Of a DNA stretch of 64,000 nt, positions 44,519 through 52,565 are shown in pieces (position 1 is the first letter of the stretch; each line of letters opens with the position of its first letter). A program made the translations under genes and the position numbers. Origin of the DNA: DATLXU01 sp035575515 (GTDB lineage: Bacteria > Acidobacteriota > Blastocatellia > UBA7656); the NCBI GenBank assembly GCA_035575515.1, contig DATLXU010000108.1, forward strand, positions 22,874 to 86,873. The letters are read 5' to 3'. The notes beneath the pieces are model-generated. The model did not search any database and was not told where the DNA came from. It saw nothing but the letters and a program-made list of their open reading frames with translations.

Positions 44519-44713
44519 TCACAAATGTTCGGAAGGCTCATCTTCCGTGAGCACGCACGCTACATTGATTCCCGCACCGTCGTCAAGCAGAGCAATCGCT
44601 TGTTGCTTCCGCTTCTTGTTGAAATGTAAAACTGAGTAGTATTTAATGTTGCCTGCTTGATTGAGGATTGGGAAAGGATTTCGATCAATCTCTTTCAGCT
44701 TGACTTGCCGAGT
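44519..44713 (-). pseudogene. Short unidentified coding-like fragment without a start codon
   Basis: Open frame of about 64 codons with plausible protein texture (NPFPILNQAGNIKYYSVL, then KQQAIALLDDGAGINVACVL), ending with TGA that overlaps a GTG of the next gene (GTGA). No ATG, GTG or TTG is found between the upstream stop (44714-44716) and the body, and the region is shared with the leader of the divergent amidohydrolase. I do not recognise the family; it may be the 3' remnant of a lost gene or start at a rare codon. Confidence 0.3.
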
Positions 44714-44738
44714 TCAAAAAGGAGATCACAGAGTAATC

Positions 44739-45728
44739 ATGAAGCTCGACCTGCATACTCATTACTACCCAGAAAGATACTTTCAAATGATCCGAGATGC
44801 GCACGCGCAATCGGAGTTCTCTTTTGATAAAGACCCTACGGGCCGAACTATAATCACGCATCGCGGCGCGAGGTTTTTCGGCATCACGCCGCCGATGACC
44901 GACCCTGCGAGGCGACTCGAAGATATGGACCGCGTCCGTATTGACGTTGAAGTCATATCGCTTTCCACCCCGAATATTTTCTTCGCCGACGAAAAGCATC
45001 AGCCGGAAGTCGCCCGAATCATCAACGATTCTTACGCAGAACTCATCGCGCAACATCCTGCGCGGTTCAAAGGCTTCGCCTCGATTCCGATGGACGCGCC
45101 TGACGCTGCTCTAAAAGAGCTTCATCGCGCAATTTATGAATTGAAGATGAACGGAGTAATTTTGCTCAGCAACATCAGAGGCCGCGCGCTCACTTCGCCC
45201 GCGTATCGCCCTTTCTTTGAAGAAGCGAATCGGATGAAGCTCTGCATATTTCTTCACCCGATGATTCCGGCCAATCCTGAACCTTTCAACGAGTACGTGC
45301 TTGGGCCGATAGTCGCTTTCCCATTCGACACGACTCTGGCCGTCGCGCGAATGTGTTACGCAGGGATGATGCGCGAGTTTCCCGACATTCGCTGGATTAT
45401 TGGCCATGCGGGCGGCGCGCTGCCTTACTTGATGGAGCGATTGGATAACGGCTATCGCGATTTCGCCGAGTGCCGTGTGAACATTGACGAGCTGCCAAGC
45501 GTGTATCTGAAGAAGCTCTACTACGACACGGTGACCTTCAGCCCGCACACTCTGAGAATGCTGCGCGACGTAGTCGGAGTTGATCACATGGTCATGGGGA
45601 GCGATTACCCGCACCTGCTTGGCGACATCGAGCGCGCGGTTTCTACGATTGAAGATATGCAAATTCCCGAACGCGAGAAGCAAACTATCTTCAGCGGCGC
45701 TGCACTCGAAATTCTCAACAACGTCTGA
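44739..45728 (+). CDS. Amidohydrolase, ACMSD-like (amidohydrolase_2)
   Basis: Zinc-dependent decarboxylase or hydrolase, about 329 aa. The N-terminal metal pair is HTHYYPE; His in WIIGHAGGALPY and Asp in MGSDYPHLLGD complete the site. This matches the 2-amino-3-carboxymuconate semialdehyde decarboxylase/gamma-resorcylate decarboxylase family. The substrate is probably an aromatic or semialdehyde acid. The ATG is at 44739; an upstream GGAG is 15 nt away, so the ribosome site is poor. An APC permease gene starts 15 bp after its stop, suggesting a catabolic operon. Confidence 0.88.
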   Translation: MKLDLHTHYYPERYFQMIRDAHAQSEFSFDKDPTGRTIITHRGARFFGITPPMTDPARRLEDMDRVRIDVEVISLSTPNIFFADEKHQPEVARIINDSYAELIAQHPARFKGFASIPMDAPDAALKELHRAIYELKMNGVILLSNIRGRALTSPAYRPFFEEANRMKLCIFLHPMIPANPEPFNEYVLGPIVAFPFDTTLAVARMCYAGMMREFPDIRWIIGHAGGALPYLMERLDNGYRDFAECRVNIDELPSVYLKKLYYDTVTFSPHTLRMLRDVVGVDHMVMGSDYPHLLGDIERAVSTIEDMQIPEREKQTIFSGAALEILNNV

Positions 45729-45743
45729 ATTGAAGCGGCAATT

Positions 45744-47078
45744 GTGAATGAACCGAAAGCCACCGCTCGCACAACAGAGATCGCGCCTCGACTCGTGCGC
45801 GCAATCGGCCTGCTCGGTCTTACTGCAATTGCTGTGAACGGAGTAATCGGGTCGGGCATCTTTGCGCTTCCGGCGACGGTTGCATCGCTTGTTGGGAAGG
45901 CAAGCCCCGCAGCGTATATCGTTGCGGCTCTGCTGATTGCGCTAATCGCCGCCTGTTTTGCCGAAGCCGGGAGTCTGTTTGAGCGAACGGGCGGCCCGTA
46001 TCTGTATGCGCGAGAGGCGTTCGGTTCTTTTTTAGCGTTTGAAGTCGGCTGGATGTTTTTCCTGTCGCGGCTCGCGGCGGCTGCAGCAATCAGCAACGCA
46101 TTCGCTTCATACGCGGGGTACTTTTGGTCGCCGCTTGGTAATGGAATCGGGCGTATTGCAACAATCACGCTGCTCGTCGGCGGACTGACATTCATAAATT
46201 TGATAGGCATCCGCTACAGCTCGCGCGCAGTGAACCTGCTGACCGCAGCAAAGCTCATCCCTCTGTTGCTGTTCATCGGCGTGGGATTGTTCTTTGTTGA
46301 CGGCAGCCGCTACGATTTTTTCGCGCTGCCTGAGATGAACAGCCTTCAGCAGGCGAGCCTCGCTTTAATATTCGCATTCGGCGGATTTGAAAATGCCACT
46401 ATCCCTGCTGAAGAGACCAAAGACCCGACTGCGAACCTGCCCGTCGCATTGCTTATTGCAATTGCGCTGACAACCGCTTTGTACATTCTTATTCAGCTAG
46501 TCGCGCAGGGAACATTGCCTGAGATTGCCGCAGATCAAACGCCGCTTTCATCTGCGGGGCGAATCTTTCTTGGCTCTGCGGGCGCTGCAATAATCGCGAT
46601 AGGGGCGGGGCTTTCAGCGAGCGGGAGCCTGAGCGCGCTGGCGCTTGTTGGCCCTCGAATTCTTTATGCTTTTGCTCAACAGGGTCAGCTTCCTTCTTGT
46701 TTTGCTCGCGTGCACTTGCGCTACAGAACGCCTCACGTCGCTGTGATTGCTTTCGGAATCATAGCGTGGGCAGTTGCTCTCTATGGCAACTTCGCCGCGC
46801 TCGTCACGGTGAGCGCGATAGCTCGATTGTTATTCAGCGCGACGACCTGTTTAGCCGTTCCCGTGCTGCGTCGAAAGATGCCTGCGGCTCCCCGCAGGTT
46901 CAAGCTGCCGTTCGGCCCAGTGATCCCCGCGCTTGCGGCGATAATCTCAATCTGGCTGCTTGCAGGCATAACCGTATCGCAGGCAATCGCGGGCGCAATC
47001 GCTCTTGTCGCAGGCGCGTTGTTTTATTTCGTCTTTCAAAATGTTGATCGGGGCGAACCGAATGATACAAATGTTTGA
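45744..47078 (+). CDS. APC family amino acid permease
   Basis: Inner-membrane secondary transporter, 444 aa, 12 predicted helices. TM1 carries GVIGSGIFALPATVA, the glycine-rich unwound segment used for substrate binding; GGPYLYAREAFG follows TM2, and AFGGFENATIPAEETKDP is the TM6 block. GTG start with little ribosome site. It is a clear paralogue of the permease at 52566 with the same length. Neighbouring amidohydrolase and PLP decarboxylase suggest amino-acid or amine import. Confidence 0.92.
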   Translation: MNEPKATARTTEIAPRLVRAIGLLGLTAIAVNGVIGSGIFALPATVASLVGKASPAAYIVAALLIALIAACFAEAGSLFERTGGPYLYAREAFGSFLAFEVGWMFFLSRLAAAAAISNAFASYAGYFWSPLGNGIGRIATITLLVGGLTFINLIGIRYSSRAVNLLTAAKLIPLLLFIGVGLFFVDGSRYDFFALPEMNSLQQASLALIFAFGGFENATIPAEETKDPTANLPVALLIAIALTTALYILIQLVAQGTLPEIAADQTPLSSAGRIFLGSAGAAIIAIGAGLSASGSLSALALVGPRILYAFAQQGQLPSCFARVHLRYRTPHVAVIAFGIIAWAVALYGNFAALVTVSAIARLLFSATTCLAVPVLRRKMPAAPRRFKLPFGPVIPALAAIISIWLLAGITVSQAIAGAIALVAGALFYFVFQNVDRGEPNDTNV

Positions 47079-47084
47079 AGACGA

Positions 47085-48587
47085 TTATTCTGCCGCAATT
47101 CGTTCGGCAATGCGTCGCGTGTCATCAAGCAGGATTTCCATGTCGCGCTCGGTCGTGCGATAGTTAATCACGCAGCCGCGAAGAGCGAAGCGGCCCCCGA
47201 CCCGCGTGTTTGAAACGTAAGATCTGCCGTCGCGCTGAAGCGAGATCATTATTCGCTCGTTCAATGCATCAAGCTGTTTGTTAATTTCTTCTCTGCGCTC
47301 GCCGCTTGCGCTTTCCAGTTCTTTTTTCAAATCAGGCGGCACGTAGCGGAAGCAAAAGATTGAAAGCTCTACGGGCGCGAGCATCTCAAAATCTTTGCTT
47401 GTTGAGACAAGTCGTTCGAAGTATTTCGCGCATTGAATATTTCGCTCAATTGCTTCACCGAGAGCTTGCGTGCCTGCATGCCGGAGCATCATCCACACTT
47501 TCAGCGCGCGAAACCTGCGCGATAGCTCCGGCCCGTAATCCCAGAAGGCGAACTTCTCATCTTCTTCCTGCAGCATCACGCGCGTGTATTCGGCATCCTG
47601 GCTGAAGGTCGCGCGCGCCATCGCCGCATCCCGATACAATACGCAGCCGCAATCAACAGGAATATAGAGCCATTTGTGCGGATCAAGCGCAACCGAATCA
47701 GCCTCCGCAATTCTTTCAAAGAAGGGCTTAGCCGACGGAGCCAGAGCCGCAAACCCGCCGTAAGATGCATCAACGTGCATCCACAAATTATGCGCGCGAG
47801 CCGCATCCGCGACCGCGCCGAGCGGATCAAACGCGCCAGCGCCTACCGTGCCAGCGTTCGCCACAACGCAAAACGGCAGGTGGCCCGCCGCGAGGTCTTC
47901 TTTGATCTTTCGACTCAAATCGGCGATGTCAATTCTCAGCCTCGAATCAATCTTAACCAACCGCACGTTTGAAGTTCCGATTCCGAGCAGCGCCGCCGCT
48001 TTCGTGATTGAATAATGGCTCTCTTCGGACATATAAATCCGCATCGCGCGATCAATCGCCTGCGCGCCGCAGGTTGAAACATCCGCAGGCGCTTTGGCGC
48101 GTCGCGCGACGGCGAGCGCAGAGAGATTTGCCATCGAGCCGCCGCTCACGAACAATCCTTCGGCGCGCGAATCATAACCTATAATCTGTTTGATCCAGTC
48201 AATCGTCAAACGCTCGACCTGAGTTGCTGCGGGAGCCGAGCGCCAGCTTGTGGCGCTAGAGTTGAGAGCGGACGCAAGCAAATCGGCAATCGCAGTCGCG
48301 GCGGTTCCGGGCGACGCAACGTAGCCAAAAAATCTCGGATGCCCGTTGTGGCGACTCATCTCGATAATCACATCGCGAAAAATCGAGAGCAGCCCATCGA
48401 AATCTTCGCCTTCTTCAGGTAGGGTGGCATCGAGTCGTTCAGCGATCTCACGCGCGCTCGTTTCGGGAAAGACGCGGCGGCTCGGAAGCGAGTCGTAATA
48501 CTCGGCAATCACGCGAACAGCTGCGCTTCCCATTCGCTTTATCTCTTCTGCGGGTATGTTCAGTCTGGAATTCAGTTCGTTCGCCAT
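47085..48587 (-). CDS. Pyridoxal-dependent group II decarboxylase (aromatic amino acid/glutamate type)
   Basis: About 500 aa. Family blocks: HPRFFGYVASPGTAATAIADLL near residue 90, LFVSGGSMANLSAL, the His stacking on PLP in the YMSEESHYSITKA block, VHVDASYGGFAAL (partly WMHVDASYGG) and the PLP lysine in DPHKWLYIPVDCG. Matches the AADC/tyrosine decarboxylase group in size and motifs. Substrate likely an L-amino acid giving a biogenic amine. Convergent with the APC permease gene at 45744 (6-bp gap). The ATG at 48587 is used; upstream ribosome site is weak. Confidence 0.9.
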   Translation of the reverse strand: MANELNSRLNIPAEEIKRMGSAAVRVIAEYYDSLPSRRVFPETSAREIAERLDATLPEEGEDFDGLLSIFRDVIIEMSRHNGHPRFFGYVASPGTAATAIADLLASALNSSATSWRSAPAATQVERLTIDWIKQIIGYDSRAEGLFVSGGSMANLSALAVARRAKAPADVSTCGAQAIDRAMRIYMSEESHYSITKAAALLGIGTSNVRLVKIDSRLRIDIADLSRKIKEDLAAGHLPFCVVANAGTVGAGAFDPLGAVADAARAHNLWMHVDASYGGFAALAPSAKPFFERIAEADSVALDPHKWLYIPVDCGCVLYRDAAMARATFSQDAEYTRVMLQEEDEKFAFWDYGPELSRRFRALKVWMMLRHAGTQALGEAIERNIQCAKYFERLVSTSKDFEMLAPVELSIFCFRYVPPDLKKELESASGERREEINKQLDALNERIMISLQRDGRSYVSNTRVGGRFALRGCVINYRTTERDMEILLDDTRRIAERIAAE

Positions 48588-48603
48588 AGGATTTTTCAAA
48601 ATC

Positions 48604-48702
48604 GAAGAAAGCCACAGAATCATACGGAAGAATCACGGATTGAGAGCGTGATACAGGGAATCCGTTTCTTTTCCTTGTGATTCTGTGGCTTTTATTTCTT
48701 CA
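48604..48702. repeat. Heptad-style palindrome
   Basis: AAGCCACAGAATCA (48609-48622) pairs perfectly with TGATTCTGTGGCTT (48678-48691); an inner pair is ACGGATT/AATCCGT (about 48635-48641 and 48659-48665). It fills the spacer between the enoyl-CoA hydratase end and decarboxylase start, both on the minus strand. Confidence 0.8.
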
Positions 48703-49456
48703 AGAACCGCTCAACGCCGCGCCTGCAATCTTCGGTCATTCTCGTTATCGCGTTCAGTTGAACGCCCGCTTCAATCGCCGATTCAAACGCCATCGAGTCC
48801 ATGTGGTAAAGCAGATTCTTCGCGAGGCTCACAGCCGACGCCGACTTTGCCGCAAGCTGCGCGACGTAAGAGTCAACCTCGCTTTCAAATCCGTCATCGG
48901 CGAAGACGCGATTAATCATTCCGATTTCCGCAGCCTTCGCGGCGCTGATAATCTCGCCTCGCGTTATCAATTCAAAGGCGCGCTTTTCAGAAACCGACCG
49001 GCGCAGTATCGCCATCACCATTGCGGGAATGAATCCGATGTTCACCTCAGGATAACCGAACTGCGCCGACTCAGAGGCCAACACAATATCGCAAGCCGTC
49101 GCAAGCCCGCAGCCGCCCGCGAGCGCGCGGCCCCTGACCGCCGCGACGATTGGCCGCGGATGACGGCGCATCGCGATAAATAACTCCGCGAGGTTGCGCG
49201 CGTCTGTCAAGTTCTCCATCACCGTAGCTTCGCTTATACGGCGAAGCGCGGCGAGGTCTGCGCCGGAACAAAAATCTTTTCCCGCGCCCGTTATTAAAAC
49301 GACGCGCACGCTTTCGTCACTGGCCGCGCTGCGCAATGCGGCTTTGACTTCGCTCACGATTTCGTCATCGAGCGCGTTGCGCTTGTCGGGCCGGTTCAAC
49401 GTCATGCACGCGACCTGTTGCTCAACCGAGTAGATTATCTTGTTGTACTCAGGCAT
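48692..49456 (-). CDS. Enoyl-CoA hydratase/isomerase (crotonase family)
   Basis: Cytoplasmic crotonase of about 254 aa. Oxyanion-hole elements DFCSGADLAAL and ALAGGCGLATACDIVLA are present; of the two classical catalytic Glu, the one in GYPEVNIGFIPA is kept while the GGCELA-type Glu is Gly (GGCGLA). That pattern is seen in methylglutaconyl-CoA hydratase-like members and others, so the reaction may be hydration of a branched enoyl-CoA in leucine or terpene breakdown, agreeing with the AtuA genes nearby. ATG 49456 is preferred to the GTG three bases earlier. Confidence 0.9.
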   Translation of the reverse strand: MPEYNKIIYSVEQQVACMTLNRPDKRNALDDEIVSEVKAALRSAASDESVRVVLITGAGKDFCSGADLAALRRISEATVMENLTDARNLAELFIAMRRHPRPIVAAVRGRALAGGCGLATACDIVLASESAQFGYPEVNIGFIPAMVMAILRRSVSEKRAFELITRGEIISAAKAAEIGMINRVFADDGFESEVDSYVAQLAAKSASAVSLAKNLLYHMDSMAFESAIEAGVQLNAITRMTEDCRRGVERFLKK

Positions 49457-49494
49457 CACCCATCACTTGCTTGCTTTGACCTTTTGTCTCAAAG

Positions 49495-49842
49495 CTAGTG
49501 TATGTGCCGCTCCTGCGCGAGCCTGCGCATTCTTAAGAGCGTCGAATTGTTCGGGCGGCTCGTATGATTCAGCCATCGGTCGACCGTCGAGCGGTGAACG
49601 CCCAATGCTCGCGCAAGTTCTTCACGGCTGTTGTGAAAATAACTCATCAGCTTTGGCAACAGCTCCGAAGCGTCCTGATGAGACACATCGGTCTTGGCCT
49701 GCTCGAAGCCTTCGGGCATCTGCTCTTGATGTGCGATTGGCCGGGGCGCGTCTGTGTTTATCTGTTGTGGAATTTCGCTCTCGAAACTTCCGGGTTCACG
49801 TTCTCTTGCGATAGTCGCTGCTGTTTCGCCTGTATTAGCCAT
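49495..49842 (-). CDS. Small HTH DNA-binding protein (XRE/YdaS-like)
   Basis: 115 aa. The first ~60 residues are disordered and acidic; the C-terminal half contains a helix-turn-helix: SREELARALGVHRSTVDRWL followed by NHTSRPNNSTLLRMRRLAQE. It lacks an effector domain. Located between enoyl-CoA hydratase and the TMEM165 gene on the same strand. Could regulate the hydratase and AtuA genes; that is inference from position. Confidence 0.7.
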   Translation of the reverse strand: MANTGETAATIAREREPGSFESEIPQQINTDAPRPIAHQEQMPEGFEQAKTDVSHQDASELLPKLMSYFHNSREELARALGVHRSTVDRWLNHTSRPNNSTLLRMRRLAQERHIH

Positions 49843-49942
49843 TTGATTCCTCGATGAAATTCAATTCTGCTCTACAAGCTCCACATCCTCGGACGTTTTC
49901 AGGTTATCAAACCGCGCGAGCGGCAATCAAGCAATCGCCGAA

Positions 49943-50215
49943 TCAGAAAATATCAAGCAGTATCAGCACACCGATGACGATGAAAGCGATGGCGGCGATG
50001 CGCTTGATCCATTCGAGCGGCAGGTAATGGCTCAAAGCGCTTCCGACCGCGACGCCGATGGCCGACACGGCAGCCAGCGCGAGAGCCGAGCCTATGAGCA
50101 CAGCCCAGGGCCGCTTCGTCTGTGCGGCCATTGTCATTGCTGCCAGTTGAGTCTTGTCCCCCATCTCAGCCAGAAAGATAACACCGAACGTCGTCAGCAT
50201 CACTCGCCAATCCAT
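49943..50215 (-). CDS. TMEM165/GDT1 (UPF0016) family cation transporter, half-size
   Basis: 90 aa with three helices and one copy of the signature EMGDKTQLA near residue 17. Full-length family members have two such motifs; half-size versions work as homo- or heterodimers in Ca2+/Mn2+ (or H+) exchange. Only one copy is present here, with no partner gene alongside. ATG 50215 follows GAGGTGG; an in-frame TTG precedes it. Confidence 0.87.
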   Translation of the reverse strand: MDWRVMLTTFGVIFLAEMGDKTQLAAMTMAAQTKRPWAVLIGSALALAAVSAIGVAVGSALSHYLPLEWIKRIAAIAFIVIGVLILLDIF

Positions 50216-50223
50216 CAACCACC

Positions 50224-50338
50224 TCGATTTTGGATTTTGGATTTTAGATTTTTGGATTGATAAACTCTACAATCGTCGCACTTGCTTCAATTGCCGACAG
50301 CGGCGATCCCAAATCCAAAATCTAAAATCCAAAATCGG
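50224..50338. repeat. Heptad-arm palindrome (GATTTTG class)
   Basis: Left arm GATTTTG, GATTTTG, GATTTTA, GATTTTT, GGATT (from 50225); right arm AAATCCAAAATCTAAAATCC and AAAATCG (to 50337). It occupies the complete spacer between the AtuA-like small gene and the TMEM165 gene (both minus strand). AT-rich compared with surrounding DNA. Confidence 0.88.
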
Positions 50339-50339
50339 A

Positions 50340-50690
50340 TTACATGCTCGGAATCAACTCGCGCGCAAGCATCTCGTCAACTTCGACTTCCATCCTTAGA
50401 AGCGCCGCGCTATAGGTTTTGCCCTGCGCGTCTGTACGAAGCGAAATAGTCCCGCCGCCGTCCAGACTTTCATGCAGCAAAAAGTTGAGCGCGTGAAGAT
50501 TCGTTATCTCGAATCGCTCAACGTCGCCAAAGCAAATCTCACGGAAATGCTCTTTGACGCGCTCGGCTGTGACCTGCTCGACTAAGATAGGGTAGTACTC
50601 AGGCTTGAGCGCGATTAATCCTACGTTCGCCGTGTCGCCTTTATCGCCTGAGCGCGCGTGCGCCAGATGAATCAGCTTTATCTTCGCCAT
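50340..50690 (-). CDS. AtuA-like ferredoxin-fold domain protein
   Basis: 116 aa, matching the stand-alone version of the C-terminal domain of AtuA-family proteins: IHLAHARSGDKGDTANVGLIA at the N-terminus (key part SGDKGDTANVG) and a C-terminal VEVDEMLARELIP helix. It starts 5 bp after the AtuA stop, so the two are coupled and probably form one functional unit. Role: a non-catalysed or unclear step in acyclic terpene/leucine-type branched acyl-CoA catabolism, by family association only. Confidence 0.82.
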   Translation of the reverse strand: MAKIKLIHLAHARSGDKGDTANVGLIALKPEYYPILVEQVTAERVKEHFREICFGDVERFEITNLHALNFLLHESLDGGGTISLRTDAQGKTYSAALLRMEVEVDEMLARELIPSM

Positions 50691-50695
50691 CAGCT

Positions 50696-52063
50696 TTATG
50701 CCTCAATAACAGAAATTACCGGCTCAACTTCGCCCTTCGGAATGAGCGCGGGCCAGTACGCGATTATCTCTTCGACCTTCGGGCGTCCGCCCGCGAATCC
50801 CGTCACTGTTGGCGGGCCGTTCAACACAAGCGGCGCTATCTCGCGCGTGAAGCGTTCGACCGCAGCTTTGTCGTTTGATCTCACGCCGACGCGGAACGTC
50901 ACTTCGGGCAGGTCCGCCGCAGGCTCGCCCGATAGCATCGGGCCGTGACACGCATCAACGCCAACGAATTCCGTGTGCACCTTGTCGAATTTCAAGCCCA
51001 TTCGATCAAGCCGCTCTCTCAAGACTCGATCTGCCGCCTGCGCTTTTTTGAAAGCGTCAGGCCAGCCGTAAACGAGAGAGCCGATGGCTTTCCATCCTGC
51101 GCTGTAGCTTATGCTCACTTTGTAGAACTGGGTCGCAGGCCTGCCTTTGATTCCAGAAAAGCGCACGCGGTCTTTTGCGTCTTCTTCGAGCCGAATCGTT
51201 GTGAAGTCAGCGACGCAATCGGGCGTGATGTATTCGCGCGGGTCGCCCATCTCGTAAACGAGTTGCTCTTTGATTGATTGAATCGTGATGCGCCCGCCCG
51301 TGCCTTCGTGTTTGGTGATTACGAACGTGCCGTCTTCGCGCGCTTCGATTATCGGGTAGCCGATGTCAGCAAGGTTCGGAATCGTCTGCCAGTCATAAAG
51401 GCAATTGCCGCCCGTGCATTGCGCTCCACACTCAACCGTGTGCCCAGCAATTGTTCCCGCTGCCAGTTTATTCCAATCATCTTCAGCCCATTTGAATTCG
51501 TGAATCATCGGGCCGAGCGAAAGCCCCGTGTCTGTCACGCGCCCGCAGATGATTATCTGCCCGCCTTGATCGAGGGCTTGAGCGACGGGCCGTCCGCCGA
51601 AATAAACATTCGCGCTCTGCACGCGCGAGCGAATAGAAGCGAGCGGCTCGCCCGTCTCCATGTTTTTAAGCTCGACGCCGTGCGCAAGGTAATCATCGAG
51701 CCTGTTCATTATGTCGTCGCCCGCGACAATGCCGACGCGCACACGCCCGCTGAACCCTCGCCGCCTCGCTATTTCGATGACGGCATCGCGGCAGGATTCG
51801 GAGTTGACGCCGCCCGCGTTCGACACTACTTTAATGTTGCGCTCGACCAGATCAGGAAGTATCTCGTCAATCATCTGAACGAAGTCGCGAGCGTAACCCG
51901 CGCGCGGGTCGCGCGCCCGCTGCTTCTGCATGATTGACATGGTTATCTCTGCGAGATAATCGAGCGTTAGATAATCAATCGGGCCGCGCCTGACCTGTTC
52001 AATCGGAGCCTGAAGCGAGTCGCCCCAGAAGCCCTGCCCGTTTGCGATTCTTACTGTTTTCAT
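50696..52063 (-). CDS. Acyclic terpene utilisation AtuA family protein
   Basis: 455 aa, DUF1446/AtuA family. Recognised from RIANGQGFWGDSL, KVVSNAGGVNSESCRDAV, VGIVAGDDIMNRLD, ICGRVTDTGLSLGPMIHEF, GHTVECGAQCTGGNCLYDW and RVTD...EGTGGRI-type blocks. AtuA is part of the citronellol/geranyl-CoA catabolic cluster in Pseudomonas, but homologues are widespread in organisms lacking that route, and the biochemical activity is not settled. GAGAGGACTC precedes the ATG. The crotonase at 48692 is on the same strand 2 kb downstream. Confidence 0.9.
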   Translation of the reverse strand: MKTVRIANGQGFWGDSLQAPIEQVRRGPIDYLTLDYLAEITMSIMQKQRARDPRAGYARDFVQMIDEILPDLVERNIKVVSNAGGVNSESCRDAVIEIARRRGFSGRVRVGIVAGDDIMNRLDDYLAHGVELKNMETGEPLASIRSRVQSANVYFGGRPVAQALDQGGQIIICGRVTDTGLSLGPMIHEFKWAEDDWNKLAAGTIAGHTVECGAQCTGGNCLYDWQTIPNLADIGYPIIEAREDGTFVITKHEGTGGRITIQSIKEQLVYEMGDPREYITPDCVADFTTIRLEEDAKDRVRFSGIKGRPATQFYKVSISYSAGWKAIGSLVYGWPDAFKKAQAADRVLRERLDRMGLKFDKVHTEFVGVDACHGPMLSGEPAADLPEVTFRVGVRSNDKAAVERFTREIAPLVLNGPPTVTGFAGGRPKVEEIIAYWPALIPKGEVEPVISVIEA

Positions 52064-52072
52064 GAGTCCTCT

Positions 52073-52140
52073 CGGTAGAGAAGGTAGAAGACAGAAAGCA
52101 GAAGGCAGACCATAAAAGCTGCCTGCTGCCTTCTGCCTGT
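52073..52140. repeat. Heptad-arm palindrome (AGAAGGC class)
   Basis: Left arm GGTAGAA, GACAGAA, AGCAGAA, GGCAGAC (52083-52110); right arm CTGCCTGCTGCCTTCTGCCT (52120-52139). It lies between the CDGSH gene and atuA, both minus strand, and touches the ribosome-site region of atuA. Confidence 0.82.
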
Positions 52141-52146
52141 TGGTAG

Positions 52147-52392
52147 CTAGGCTTTCGGCGCTGGCGGCGGCAGGTCTCGCGCTTCGATTACGGAATCAAA
52201 TCCAATGCGAGCGTGGCTGCCATCGCAAAAAGGTTTGTTCGCGGAATGCCCGCAGCGGCAAAGCGAAATCACCTTGCGCCCGCCAAGTCCGAAAGTGTTG
52301 CCTGCCTGATCGCGAATGACGATGTTGTCGCCTGTCACGCGAAGCGGGCCGTTGTTGATGACTGTAATCACAGTGTCGTTTTGGTCGCTCAT
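52147..52392 (-). CDS. CDGSH iron-sulfur domain protein
   Basis: About 81 aa. The [2Fe-2S] motif CRCGHSANKPFCDGSH (C-x-C-x6-S-x-x-x-P-x-C-D-G-x-x-H, three Cys and one His ligands) is complete, with an N-terminal beta strand region (VINNGPLRVTGDNIVI). Such small CDGSH proteins carry or transfer a labile cluster. ATG 52392 follows AGGAGAAC; 20 more upstream codons are open but unlikely. Its position upstream of atuA on the same strand could provide redox service to that pathway. Confidence 0.92.
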   Translation of the reverse strand: MSDQNDTVITVINNGPLRVTGDNIVIRDQAGNTFGLGGRKVISLCRCGHSANKPFCDGSHARIGFDSVIEARDLPPPAPKA

Positions 52393-52565
52393 CAATAGTT
52401 CTCCTAGTCTTGAATTATCCTGAAAAAAGTCTGGTCGGTAATTGTAGCGCACCGATGGCTAGAGCATAAAGCCGAACGGCTGCTGCTCAGGTCGTTCGAC
52501 TTGAGATTTCATCCTTTCTGTGGGAACCTGTGACGGTTTTCATTTGCATTCATCGGTGATACAAA

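Noticed and set aside
44714..44716. TGA before the short frame at 44519-44713 as a third Sec codon
   Set aside because: Another TGA lies four codons upstream and no start or hairpin supports a longer frame.
50224..50338. Possible CRISPR or direct-repeat array
   Set aside because: Units are 7 bp, contiguous without spacers, and matched by an inverted arm; no cas genes.
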